From NCBI GenBank assembly GCA_001465935.1, contig LNKV01000038.1, positions 256,176 to 320,175 on the forward strand: a stretch of DNA of 64,000 nucleotides. Reading direction: 5' to 3'. The stretch comes from Clarireedia homoeocarpa. Its lineage: Eukaryota; Ascomycota; Leotiomycetes; Helotiales; Rutstroemiaceae. Under the pieces are notes generated by a model that worked only from the letters and a program-made list of their open reading frames with translations, did not search any database and was not told where the DNA came from. Each line of letters opens with the position of its first letter. Positions within the stretch are counted from its first letter, which is position 1. Below are positions 10,623 to 22,153 of the stretch, one piece after another. The position numbers and the translations under genes were made by a program.

Positions 10623-12607
10623 ATGAATACGTGGATGTTCTCACGTAACAGAGAAGACTTGGAAGAGGGAATAGCATTTCCCGAGCCTTCTGAAACGTCG
10701 TTTTATCCACCAAGAAATGTCCCGCTCAAGTACTGTGACTGGATCTGGGATGCAGATATAATAGATAAAATCCGTACCGGGAGGGACAGAGAGCGGCGAG
10801 GAACGATTGAATGTCAATGGTTTAGATTGGCCCCTGCTGAAGACAGATTTGGCGAAGATAATCTCGTGATCCGCTCCGAAGCTGAACTGAAGGTCGCCCT
10901 TGAGCGAAAATCCTTTTTTCGAGGCTCTCTCCTGTTAGTGACTTACTTGTTTGAATTCCACAAAAGCTAACTGATCATCTGCCTTTAGCTACCTTTATGT
11001 GGGCAGATTGCCCATACTTCAGAGTGATACAGATGTATCATTGGACATGTTCACCTCGGAAAAGGCATCCGTAGTGGTCGCCCAAAGCTTGCAACGAATC
11101 TCACGGAAACTTCAATTAATGCCCGAGTCTCGTCAACTTCTAGTATCAGTCTCCTCCCTGGAGAACTTCTACACGACTGCGTGTGCTCTTCAAATTGGGA
11201 ACATCACGGTCGAACCAAAGGCCGGAAACTTTCTGAGCCCGGGATTTCAGATATGCTATCTGCTTTTCTTCAATACGTCCTATAGTCTAGATGGTTCAGG
11301 TTCCCGCATTGAAAAAGCGACTTTCTGCAATAGGTTCAGTAGGAATCGAACACAAGGAGACGGTGGTCCTTCGTGGCTTATCGTTAGCGAGTCGAACAGT
11401 TTTCAAGAGTTTCTAAGGAGAGACATTCTTGGGCTCAAACTGGAAGATGAAGGTTACTCAGTGACAGATACTTATATTCTTCATCTCTCTTTCTGCGCTT
11501 TAGCCATTCGGGGTTGGCGGCTTCACATAGATGCTCTTTATCTTCGATTCTTTGAGGTACGCACAGTTTTATTTGGATAGGTCATCTCAAGTTCTACGCA
11601 GCAACTAAATTAGCATATTAATAGGTAGAGAAATTGGCTCGGTATTCCGATGATTACGAAGTTAGGCGTCTCTCAGACCTCCGTCTCATGGAACAAGACA
11701 CAAGTAATACGACAGAACTTCTCAGATCTAACTCGGATGCACTAAAGCTGGTTTCTCAATTTTTCGACTCTATGATATCACCAAAACTCAAATTGGGTGG
11801 GTCGACATACGGAGGGCAGAGAGATATTCACGGCCATATTACGGAAGAACTTGAAAGCCTCCGTAGGATATTGAGCGGCTATCTCACAGAAATTAAATTT
11901 CTCGGAAATTCAATCCAACGATTACGCGTGAATGTAAGTTCTGTATTGATTTATTCGACAAGAACGAGACATCTAAGTGTATCCAGTTGATAGAAGAACG
12001 AAGTTACACCACCAACGCGAATCATCTCAAAATCAGCTTTTTGTCCCAGAACTTCATGCGTGGTCTCGGTTTCACGATGATGATTTTCTTGCCCGGCATC
12101 TTCACTTCCGTAAGTCTCATACATCGCCACGGTTTCACTCTCCACCTCATTATATGAAACTCAGCACCGAACTAATACTTTCCTAAGACACTTTTTAGCT
12201 CACAATTTTTCTATTACACTGAAAGCGGAGTGATATCTCCCTCGAGAGGGATCTGGGTTTGGTTCGTGATCGTCATACCTCTTTCCTGCCTGACGATCTT
12301 ACTTTTGATTTTGTCGTTGCACAAACAGCTTGGGCAGTCACTATGGGAGGTGATCACGGAATATTTCCCCTGGTACAGGAGTCTCCCTCTGAAGAGTTCT
12401 ATAGAAAGAAGAAAACAGTGGAGAGACGGAGAAGGAATCAGAGAAGAGGAGCGAGGAGAGAGAGAGAAAGACCAAACATGGGAGGCGAGTAGAAAGCCAA
12501 CGGTCAAATTAGGTCAGGCTAGTAAAGCAAGGGAGATGTCTAAAAAGGACTCTCCGATTATGGCGAGTGGAGCGAGGGGAAGTATGGAACTTCATGGAAT
12601 GGTGTAG
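10623..12607 (+). CDS. CorA-like divalent-cation channel-type membrane protein, 576 residues
   Basis: Five exons join in frame: 10623-10933, 10989-11556, 11625-11933, 11987-12109 and 12188-12607. The long soluble N-terminal part is followed by a helical stretch (LESLRRILSGYLTEIKFLG) and then two membrane helices near the C-terminus: FTMMIFLPGIFTSTLFSSQF and WVWFVIVIPLSCLTILLLIL. This two-helix end after a helical stalk is the fungal CorA-like layout. The GMN signature of true magnesium channels is not seen, so transport activity is unproven. The last acceptor used is TAAG at 12187; the stronger-looking TTTTTAG 11 nt later would give an early stop. The ATG at 10623 is the first in frame; an upstream exon is possible. 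The highly charged C-terminal tail is probably cytosolic. Confidence 0.8.
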
Positions 12608-14051
12608 AGGCATATTTTGACAAGGTACATTTTTGCCACCGAATTTATGCGGTGCAGGTTTGGTCCGGTCAGAATTATATTTACTGGATATGTATACTTT
12701 CTCTTATTAATCTTTCCTTTATATTAAACGTAAATAAGGCCAAACTTCGCTCTGTTTCTATTGCCACCCCGTACATACCGGATTTCGCATAAAAAGGGGT
12801 AATCTCCTGAATAATTCGTGCATGCTATTTTCACAATTTCAAAGATACAATCAATGACTTGTGCTTCTTTAACATTACAATAAGTATAAAGATCCCGGCT
12901 TGGCGCATATCTGATACAATATAGATATAGGAACCTTCAACCAGCGATTAGTGGATATTCAGGGCTCATTACAAAATCTCACTTCGTTGCAACTTAACAG
13001 TCATATTTGTGCTAATCATCACTATATCCACCTGATCGTTGTGAAAGCAAAAGACGACATATGGACTGCATCTAAGCACTTTCCTCGGACAATTCTCAAT
13101 TTTGTAATACTTACTCGTGAGTTAAGTTGAAATTTGTTCTTTATCATTTGGCTAATTGCTTTTAGGAGAGGACATTCCTGAATTATTATCGGCTGGACAA
13201 TGGAAAGTGGAAAGTGGGAAAAGTCCAGAGTGGTGTACGAGAGCGTGGGAGAGGCAGAGGGATAACCGGCTGCAGGTCAACGAATAGAGAAAGCTCTGTC
13301 CCCAGGCAGAATGGTAAGTGTTGAGGCCTGAAGGAGGCAATATAGACCTGAAGGAGGCAATGTTGGAATAGGCCTATATATAGGCCATATACCACCACTG
13401 TGGCGATACCTGAAGGGCCATAAATAAGGGGTCTCTGGATACGAGTACAACCTCCACGACAGTTCTTCCGAGTTGTCTCTCTGTGCTACTACTTGCTACA
13501 GTCCCTTTCCCGAGTTGATATCCATGAAGTTGCATCGACGCAAGTGCAATATACCGCAGAGAAACCCAAAGTAATTAATTCACCTGCACGCTTCAGCCTC
13601 GAGAGTTACTATTCACTTATACCCTCCAGTATCGCAGTTCCAAAAATATGGCGAAGTGCTTAGTGGTCGTTGGTTATCATATCACCAAAAATTCTTCGAT
13701 CTGGGACCTCCAAAGGGCTTATTTTTACGATGCTCTACAGGAGCAAAAAGATCGAACCGAATATCCTATAAAGGCCTACAGAAGGTTCTTAGGCCCTTCG
13801 GGGGTTCCAGATCGCTGTGCCACGCGAGTTGCAGAAATACCTGATGCGGGCATACGTATAGATTGTGACCCCTCGAAGAAGTCCCAAGTAATCCTCTAGA
13901 TCCTTCAAATTTCAAAATTTTACCTTTCATTCGCTAATTTTAGCATCTATATTTTATTGCCATCTCTCAATTACTTACTCACTCAAATATACTTACACCC
14001 AAATATACTTACACCATCGACATTCAAAATCGTTCCGCTCGTCAAACTATC
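12608..14051. other. 1.4-kb stretch without a recognisable gene
   Basis: Mostly AT-rich. It contains a small tandem repeat with a palindrome at 13327-13386. An 83-codon frame at 13648-13899 has no recognisable features. The 70 bp before 14052 hold a short duplicated CAAATATACTTACACC-type sequence and may be the promoter of the next gene. Confidence 0.55.
13327..13386. repeat. 20-bp-period tandem repeat next to a 16-bp palindrome
   Basis: CCTGAAGGAGGCAAT occurs at 13327-13341 and again at 13347-13361. It is followed by the perfect palindrome GGCCTATATATAGGCC at 13371-13386. Confidence 0.9.
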
Positions 14052-15349
14052 ATGACTGTCGTTCCACTTCAGCCCAGTGGGAAAGAAGCCCTCCGGGTTT
14101 CCGCATCTATGATTACCTTAGTGTTTGTCGTATTGATATTCCGCTTCATTGCACGTGTCAAAGTCAGAGCAGGATTTCACCTCGAAGATGGTCTCGTTCT
14201 TCTTGCAGCAGCTCTGTTCTATGTTGATCAAGGATTATTTCTATATGGTGAAGATTCCCGCTGCTGGTTTGCAGAACATGTGCTAATATCTGTATTCAAG
14301 CCGTCCTTGGAAAAGGCTCCTCTGGAGGGTCTGATGCCATGTTGATGCTTCTTCCTCAATCGGAACGGTTTTATAGGGTTCGAAAAACATGAAAGGCTGG
14401 GTAAATTCTCAAGCTGACTTTGACGACAGATTCTTTACATTGAGGAAATAGTCTTCGTTATTACCATCACAATCGTCAAGCTTTCAATTTTGACTTGCAA
14501 TCGCCGTATATTTACCACCCGCATATTCAAAATCTTGACCTGGACGTTTTTTGTGATTTGTATCATTTGGGCAATTGTCTGTGTCTTTGTCGTTATTTTT
14601 CAGTGTAAACCTATTCACGCATTTTGGAAAATTGAATTGCATCGTACTCCAGGGGCTGCCAAGTGCATCCCAGACGGCCAAGCTAATCTTCTATTCGAGG
14701 TTTCGAACCTGTTCATTGATGTTTCAATTCTCTCTTTGCCTGTTTATATGGTGCAAAAGCTTCAACTGAAGACATCGAGAAAGATTAGTATCATTGGTGT
14801 CTTTCTCTTGGGTGGCTTGTAAGTATCAACACCTACGTCCGCATGATGACTGCTAACGAGCCTGAAGTGTTTGTGTTACCTGTATAGTCCGTGCATACTT
14901 TGTCTTTGACCCCAAGACCAAAAAACCTCGTTAGTTCATCATCCTCTAATGAATGCGGCGAGACTAACTTCACTGAAGGATCTTTACCAGCAGCAATGGA
15001 TTGGACAACAGTTGAATTAGCCTCAGCTATTCTTTGCGCTTGTCTGCCCACTTATGGGCCCCTTCTCAGCAGCACAGATATCACATCATCAACCATCAAA
15101 TCCTGGTTTTCAGCCCTTATTGGTAGTATGCGCAGTTCCCAGAACTCGAAGGCCACCGATTCAAGCTCCATTGGTCAATCGTCCTCAAAAAGTAACTATG
15201 CTTGGTACAATCAGCTTGGAGACTCTCAACACAAATCGGGCAAGTTCGGAACTAATACTAAGGTGTCGACAAGTGAGGAGCACTTGCATGCCGGGAGTGA
15301 TTATCAAATGAATAACATTATGGTTGAAAGGAGCGTTGAAGTGGTGTAA
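14052..15349 (+). CDS. fungal rhodopsin-domain (PTH11-like) seven-helix membrane protein, 364 residues
   Basis: Five exons join in frame: 14052-14247, 14301-14377, 14430-14818, 14868-14929 and 14979-15349, with introns of 49-53 nt. Hydrophobic helices include SASMITLVFVVLIFRFIARV, LEDGLVLLAAALFYV, ILYIEEIVFVITITIVKLSI and FKILTWTFFVICIIWAIVCV. FQCKPIHAFW and the following C-x-F-type loop are typical of this fungal family, as is the segment before the Ser-rich cytosolic tail. These proteins are thought to be plasma-membrane receptors or accessory proteins of metabolite clusters; no ligand can be inferred. The donors GTGAAG (14248) and GTTCGA (14378) are weak, so the first two introns are the least certain part of the model. 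Confidence 0.75.
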
Positions 15350-16053
15350 TGAAGGTTCAAGCAAGGTGCAATAATTTTTTTTTTTTTTTGGAAATCTAAC
15401 GAGGTTTACATCAGGGATAACCACTAAGTAGGTTGGATAGTGTGGGGAGTACAGTAACTCATATGATTGGTCCATTTTGTCCTATTTAACGTAAACAAAG
15501 TAACCTTAGACGAAGAAACCTTAGCCCTTAAAGGGATGATAATTTAATTCTCCTTGTCCAATCTTCGATGTTATCGACCACAGAATACTGAGGGAATGAT
15601 AAAATTATATGTATAACCCTTTTTTCTGCCCTACTATCTTCCAACACTAAGAGTAGAGTAAGTCCAATTACGCAAGTATAACCCAAAAGTGTGCCCATAC
15701 GTATATGCATGTTATTCTATTTTGGTTCGCTAGTTGTATGTGTAGATCTATAGGATTGTCTCGCAACCTCTTCTTATATCTGACTCCTTCAATGGCAATT
15801 CACCACGGTAATGAGGTGCATTGAGTACATATACATCATGCATACGAGGCTAAATTGGAGTATGGCACATGCTGCGCTGAGCCTCTAACTGAGATATTTT
15901 AGCTTTCTCAAGGTACCGGTCGAAACTTTAGCAGTTTTTTAATAATTTTCTTTAAAACATACCAACACAACATCAGAGGCTGCAGGCCGAAAATTAGGGC
16001 GAAAGCTATACTATGCAGCCCATGATACAACCCAAGACGGATTTACGAAGCTC
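15350..16053. other. intergenic stretch without a recognisable gene
   Basis: AT-rich sequence after the rhodopsin-domain gene, including a 15-T run near 15374. No coding signal is visible. It leads into the transposon remnants. Confidence 0.55.
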
Positions 16054-16168
16054 TATACTTGGTAGTCAGGATAAATAAATGTATCTATGTTGCTCTACTC
16101 GGCGAGTAGATAAAATATGATCCGTGCTATATTATTGTTTCAAATTTATTTATCCTGACCACCGTATA
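16054..16168. mobile_element. short terminal-inverted-repeat element (MITE-like)
   Basis: The left end TATACTTGGTAGTCAGGATA (continuing AATAAAT) and the right end, read in reverse complement as TATACGGTGGTCAGGATAAA (continuing TAAAT), match over about 25 bases with a few differences, enclosing only about 65 bp. TA-flanked ends and closeness to a Tc1/mariner remnant suggest a non-autonomous relative. No internal coding capacity. Confidence 0.55.
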
Positions 16169-16439
16169 TGCTGATTTCCTTAAGATTCCAGTATTTATGT
16201 GCCGTACACGAACAGAATTTATACAACCACTATAGTTCCCAAATAGGTAATTATACTTATCAGTTGGAAGTGCCAATACGGCGCTGTGCAGTGGAATAAC
16301 CAAATTGTGATATCCGCTGACGCGTATTACAACCCCGAGTGAAAGGATCAGACAATCTCTCCATGTTTTTGGACTATCAAGTGGATATTCACCGAAGCAC
16401 TATGCGACCGTAAGCTGGTCTGCTCCATAGAGCTGCATA

Positions 16440-16796
16440 TACCAATTTCACTCAGCGCCATACTTGCAGGATAATGCTCCTATACACAGAGCTCACGAAG
16501 TTAAAGAATAGTTCAGAGAGCATAGGATCGATATATTGAAGGATTGGCCACCATACTCCCCGGGTCTGAACCCGATTCAGCATATCTGGTGGCACTTAAA
16601 AGTACGACTATACGAGATGTTCCCAGAGGAAGCCAGCAACAAGAGCGAATCAGAGCATGTTAGGCAAAGGCTAGAGTCCTGTTTAAAAGCAGCATGGGAT
16701 ACTCTCGACGATTCGTCATTCGAAAAATTAATCGAGAGTATGCCTAGAAGGATTAAGGCCTGTATCGAGGCTAAGGGCTGGCATACTAGATATTAG
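16440..16796 (+). mobile_element. Tc1/mariner-type transposase remnant
   Basis: In one frame the sequence reads LQDNAPIHRAHEVKE, a stop codon, then FREHRIDILKDWPPYSPGLN and NPIQHIW. This is the C-terminal DDE domain of Tc1/mariner transposases. The Asp of QDNAPIH is present, but the family's third catalytic acid (E of NPIExxW) is Q here, and a TAG interrupts the frame just before FREH. The remaining 86-codon frame (16536-16796) runs to the natural C-terminus. The N-terminal half and terminal repeats of a full element were not found. It is inactive. Confidence 0.8.
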
Positions 16797-17177
16797 TGGA
16801 TACCAGACATTGTACAACAATAATACTTGAATAGTTAATTAAATAGGTTATAAGCTTCAGAATTGTACAAAGATTATTAATTTATCTTATGTGGTTGATT
16901 AATTATTTAATTCGAATGATTGTTGTTGAGGTGATAAAATTGATGATTTTCAACTGTAGCTCTGAGATGTGCCAAAGCGAACCCCTGCCCCGTGCTACGC
17001 CCCTCAATACACTCAAAAACATTTCATCGTTTCTCCACCGAGAAGCTGCCCACCCCAAAAAACCAAACGAATCTTAGAATAAGAGCGAAGCTAATCACTA
17101 TGTTAGAACAGCCGAGAGACTACCAATTGCAAATAAAACATCAAGTGAGGAATCATCACTTCCCAATGTAAGACGCC

Positions 17178-18374
17178 ATGTCTTCACCAAACTCCGCTTC
17201 CCCGCATCAAGCCTCGCGTCTCACCCGTCAGCCATTCAAGTTTCTCTACACTACCTTTACTCTCACCACTCTACCAGTCCGCATCTTCGCCACCCTCCTT
17301 TACTACATTCCAAAATTTACTCGCCAGCATCCAAAATGGACATACTATCAAGCCGTTGGGACTTCCATATTTTCCATCTGGTGGCATTATACCACCACCG
17401 TCGAATTCCATACGACCAAGACCCTCAGCCCTGGGAGTGAAAAAGACCGCTTCGTGATAATTGATCCACCATCCGCCACCATCACTACTACTTCTTCAGC
17501 CATGTACTGCGGTATCATCGACAGCAATCCAGCCATTTGGCCCATCACCATTGGCGGAGTATGGTTCACTTCTCCTCCGCCATCAGGCGAAACTCCAAAG
17601 ATGGTCGTTATTCACTTCCACGGCGGAGCATACGTCCTCGGTGGTGCGCGACAAATGGAAAGCGGTTGGGGTCCTGAAGTTCTGAGTAAGCGTATGGGAT
17701 TTCCAGTCCTACAGGTGCAATACCGGCTCGCGATTGAATAGAACTCATGTTTTCCTGCTGCGATCCAAGATGGCATCACGGCGTACAATTATGTATTGAA
17801 TACGCTTGGAGTGAAACCCGAGAATATTGTACTATCAGGCGAATCTGCAGGGGGTAATTTAGTCTTAGCAATGCTGCGCTATCTTTCTACAGATGGCAAA
17901 GATGCTCTTCCTCTCCCAAGGGCAGGACTGTGTTGGCGTCCTTGGCTGGATATGACAGCCGATGAAAAAGAGCTTGATAAACATCCAAGTATCAAAACAG
18001 ATTATGTTTTTGGTTCACTCATAGCATGGGGTACGAGATGTTATGTTCCTGCCAATTTATCTCCTGGACATCCGTATCTCAGTCCGCTAGGGAACGAATT
18101 TGAGTGTTCGGTCCCGGTTTTTGTACAGACAGGCACAGCGGAGGTACTGTATAAGGACCACGTGCGATTCGTCGAGAGAATGAAGAAGAAGGGGTGTAAG
18201 ATTGAGTTATGGGTGATTGAGAATGCTCCACATGATACTTTTGGGGCGGGAATCATCTTGGGTTTTGCGAAAGAGGCAGAAAATGCTGCTGATCAAGCAG
18301 TGAAGTTTGTTCAAGAGGCCGGGCGTGAGGTGGCGAATGTATCTTCTGCAACCGATAATGCTAACAAAATATGA
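17178..18374 (+). pseudogene. alpha/beta hydrolase (HSL-like esterase/lipase) with one in-frame stop
   Basis: One reading frame of 399 codons is broken only by TAG at 17739-17741. Before the stop: an N-terminal hydrophobic anchor (FLYTTFTLTTLPVRIFATLL) and the oxyanion motif HFHGGAYVLGG. After it, in the same frame: the nucleophile motif GESAGG, the acidic segment around VFVQTGTAEVLYKDH and the His region ENAPHDTF. The catalytic triad is thus split by the stop. The frame has no other defect. Reading TAG as an altered CAG (a C-to-T change at CpA) would fit repeat-induced point mutation or spontaneous deamination. No plausible intron removes it: the only short GT-AG span covering it is 27 nt. 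Decay looks recent; a sequencing error is the alternative. Confidence 0.85.
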
Positions 18375-18882
18375 AAGGTGTCATGAGAGAGAGATATAGG
18401 CTCAAATGTAGTGCATACGTCTAGCACTTAGGTTAAATTAGTTTTAGTTTCGCGATTAATTGGTCGAGGAGCGAACCAGACCATTAGCAAAAAAAAGTGC
18501 TTGTGGATGTCATGTTCGTGAAAATTTTGATATTCAACGTAATTCTATGCGGTATGCTAAAAATCTACAACGGCAGGTAGACCACTGGTGAAAAAGCATA
18601 TAAAATATATTTAACAACCTTTATATCTATATAGTAATATCTTTATCAATGGAAAAATATTATATTATAATGATACTGGGCAAGTAATATACTAGATATT
18701 ACAATAAAAGTTAAATTCGACTCAATCATATAATAAAACAAATTCAAAGTATTTCGGCCGCTGTATTCGACTGTAATATACGACCTTGGCGCACGCTCAC
18801 TCAGATGCTATATCGCAGGAGATGAATAACTGTAAGAAGCAAAGAAAAAAAATAACATTACATATTAGCTATAGGACAACAG
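18375..18882. other. very AT-rich stretch, possible mutated repeat
   Basis: Strongly AT-rich (for example around 18600-18720), unlike the flanking genes. A weak plus-strand reading at 18786-18986 could be a transposon relic but is not recognisable. It may be a repeat degraded by repeat-induced point mutation. Confidence 0.45.
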
Positions 18883-20574
18883 CTAGGAATAAAAGATATC
18901 TAGGAATACAATGTAGAGATCAACAGCAAAATCAAGTGGCAAAAGACCCAGCCACAGGCAAGGAGCTATCAGCAACATCCACATAAACCACTCCGTGCCC
19001 CTTTTCAAACTCTGAGCTTTTATCCTCCTTGTCAGTTTATCGCACGCCCATTGCATACTAGGGGCAAACAACAAGACGAAAAGATATAGGACTGACATAA
19101 CACTTAACAGTGTTTTACCACAAGTTAACATCTCCGTGTGTATGTAATAAGAATTTTCCCAGAGCAGATCTACAGTTAAATTAAATATGACCAAAAAACT
19201 TAATGCAAGGCAGTATAGATACATGAGTATCCAAGCTGCGTTGTACCAAGAGAAGAGACGGATTTCCTGTGCTATTGTAACAGGCGCAATAGACTGTGGT
19301 AATGCTGGATGTGTGGATGTTTGCAATTGTCGCCGCGAACGGGATGTCGCTGCTGTAACATTAACTGTGGAATCCATTGGAGAAGTATTCAGGGCGTCTA
19401 ATCAGTCAGATAATCCCTCTTTTATGAGGGCAACACTTTTAACATACCAAAGAAGCTCACAAAAGGTAGAAATAACATGCCAACTGAAACAACCTGTCCA
19501 AAGCTCCATATATTCTCCTCGGCAGCATAAATGCGCCGATTGAAGAGACGAGCAGACCCGAAAAACAGAACCAAAAGTAGCCATGTATACTAAGATCGAT
19601 GTGAGACTTGCTTGGTCATATCCGCTCCTAAAACAATATTACATACCTCCCAAACCATACTACTACCGACACTCTTTCCTACAATTACGAGTGCGTACAC
19701 TGCCTGGGCACATTTATAGAATACTACGGAGGTCCAACGAAAGAAAGGATTCCTGAGGTTTCTCGAAGGAGAGCCACGGAATTTCGACAACCAAAGCTCA
19801 ATGAACATCTTCGGTTGATCCTTGGGTACTCTGAGTAATGAATGCCAGATGCTAAAGTTTTCGAAGAATAAGAGACGGATACGAGTGAGATATCCGATAA
19901 TGAGGACAGAGACATTAGCCAGAAACCACAGAAAGTTGTATTTGGAAAGTTCTGGAGTGTTTGGAGACACACTAGGATAGTAAAGACACCAGACTGGGAA
20001 GTTCTTAGGCAACATGAAACCTTCGTCCAGTGTCATCGAATAGCCAATAGGCCACATAGCAGCAGCTATCATGATGATTAAAACTCCCATGAGAACAGCG
20101 CGCATTACTCTGATACGTAGATTGAAAAGACCCCAAGAATGTGATGTGCGAAGAGAGGTCAAGGTGACAAGATGGGTTGTGGCCGACAACCATGCTAGAT
20201 TTGCGAGTCTCTTCCAATAATAAATTGATAAGCCATAAGGAATTTGCGTTGTCCCCGCTACGAGTAAAGAGATACCCGTGAGGACTTGCTGGTCACTAAA
20301 AGCAGTGATAGTACTACTCAGCGCAAAAGACAGCCGCTTGAATCGGTCGATGTTTCTGGACTTGGGACTTCTGTGGTCCACCACGGTCTTCGCTACGCAA
20401 CATAAATAGGTAATGTAGCCTGTCACCACGAACCCGATAAGCACCTAAGTTACGAGGAGTTAATAGCTAGCTCCCAGAATAGTCAGTGGCGGCGGGTGTG
20501 CACATACACCAGTACCATAAATATCTGGATTTGCTTGCAAATCTGGGTAAGAACTGCAAATTTCTGAACCCATT
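18883..20574 (-). CDS. polytopic fungal membrane protein of the DQQxxTG type, 506 residues
   Basis: Four exons join in frame: 20574-20509, 20444-19647, 19589-19448 and 19397-18883, with introns of 64, 57 and 50 nt. The short first exon gives NPDIYGTG, which flows into VLIGFVVTGYITYLCC. The AFSDQQVLTGISLLVAG segment is the signature of a large ascomycete family of uncharacterised multi-helix membrane proteins. About seven or eight hydrophobic helices follow, with YAAEENIWSFGQVVSVGMLF near the third exon and two helices in the last. Such genes often lie in accessory regions; the function is unknown. It is the only gene between 15.4 and 25 kb that looks intact. Confidence 0.83.
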
Positions 20575-22153
20575 TGGACGAATTTATCGATTATGAACCG
20601 CTCTCAAAGAGAGGGAGAGCTAGTCTGATTATATACTGTGTAATGATCTCCTAAAGGGCTGCAGAGATATTATCAACATAGTCCTGTGGAATGATACGTA
20701 ACAGTAGGATTCGGTATAAATGTCAGGGAACACCAGGCTGTGACACTTCTGAAACGCAGAGCTGCATAGACAGCCTGGCCAAGCCTCAAGATTTGAGGAT
20801 CGAATCCTTTAGAGTTTATTGCTCAATTTGCTCTCAATATATATCAATAAACACAATATGTTTTGGGAGTGAAAACCAAAGAAAAGTATTGTATGATTCT
20901 AGGAGCCTGCCATGAAATCCTCTTCGTGTATCTTCAAATTGCTACGTCTCCATCGTATTGATTGAACCGCGAGTGGTATTATGTCGTCGCCACAGGGCTG
21001 CATACCACTTGGTATCGCCTTCGTCCGGAATTTCCAATTAGACAAACGAAGTAACCACACAAGCAGAAGAAGCTTCATTATGGGTTGATGGAAGGGCACA
21101 ACTGGGCGACACAACAATTTATCGGACTGCCGACCCATTCTTAACTTGTCCTTTGGCTGTGCCTCACTGCCTCCAAGCAATATGATCCCTTTTACCCGTG
21201 CTCCACTGGTATGCCTGCTCCATTCATTACTAATTTGAGAATGGGAGAATCGTATCCGGCCTTCTCGTCAGCTAGCAAAAAAGGGGCTGGGTGAACATTT
21301 TAACATTTCAATGTGCAAGTTCGATGGCAATGAAAAGGCGAGTTTATAGCTGGAGGCACAGACCACCACGCCTAATGCCCAAATAAACTCTATCTTGTCA
21401 CACAGAACTACAAAAATTCAATTAGCGCGTACAGGAAAGCATTGGTTCTAGCCTCTTATCTTCTCACGACACGGTCTATCGATGGATGACGTGAAACTGA
21501 ATTCGAAATTCAAAGAAATAGGATTGTACTCCTAGTCCAACCCAGGAATTGTTATAAGAGAAAGCAAAGAAGCACTTCTTTCACAATAGAAGTTAGAAGT
21601 CCAGGTTTGAGACAGTGACAGTTACAATGTCACGTAGACATCCCCCAACTTCCTTGATCTATGTTCCTAGGTACTAGAAATATGTACAAATAGATCTACG
21701 AACCCTCTTTTGTTCCATAGGTGCCCGATGTAGCAACATCAACGGGTGCTCCTAATTCACAAATCCTCGAACAGGCAACCCCCAAATCGACCGGCATATT
21801 TCAGAGGTCGAAATCAAAGAGCTTCTATGTACCACCTCGTCAATATACCGCTATCACTCGCTCAAGTTATGAAGACCTTACTCCCTACTCCGAAACATGT
21901 TATGGCGAGGCGTGTGATGACCATTCAAGAAACGCAAATGCCGTCAACATCAAGCTTGCGGTACAAATGAGCGCGACATTCCGTGCCTTTCAGAAAAGCC
22001 GCCAGCACAGCCTTAAAATCCTCATGCGCAAGTCCATCGCGCAGTGTGTGGGCATTTTGCTAGACCGCATAGTTGACTAACATGTTGCTACTAACGCCTG
22101 CTGCTTACCTAGTGATAGCGTTGATTGCAATCCTACCCGGATAACAAACGCCG
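20575..22153. other. 1.6-kb stretch without a supported gene
   Basis: Contains a 119-codon plus-strand frame at 21721-22080 that starts at GTG directly after an acceptor-like CCATAG. It may be part of an unrecognised or broken gene, but no upstream exon joins cleanly. Nothing else is recognisable. Confidence 0.45.

Noticed and set aside
12188..12198. TTTTTAG as the last acceptor of the CorA-like gene
   Set aside because: It leads to TGA within eight codons, while TAAG at 12187 continues the membrane helix.
13648..13899. 83-codon plus-strand frame
   Set aside because: ATG and length are acceptable, but composition is random and there is no promoter or homology clue.
17715..17741. 27-nt GT-AG span that would remove the hydrolase stop codon
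   Set aside because: Far below the 46-nt minimum seen in this window, and it would delete conserved residues of the core.
20760..20815. tRNA-like bases (CCTGGCCAAGC, CTCAAGATTTGAG, GGATCGAATCC)
   Set aside because: The pieces resemble D-arm, anticodon stem and T-arm, but the total is too short and no acceptor stem pairs around them.
21721..22080. 119-codon plus-strand frame
   Set aside because: It begins with GTG after an acceptor-like site, no upstream exon joins in phase, and no domain is recognised.
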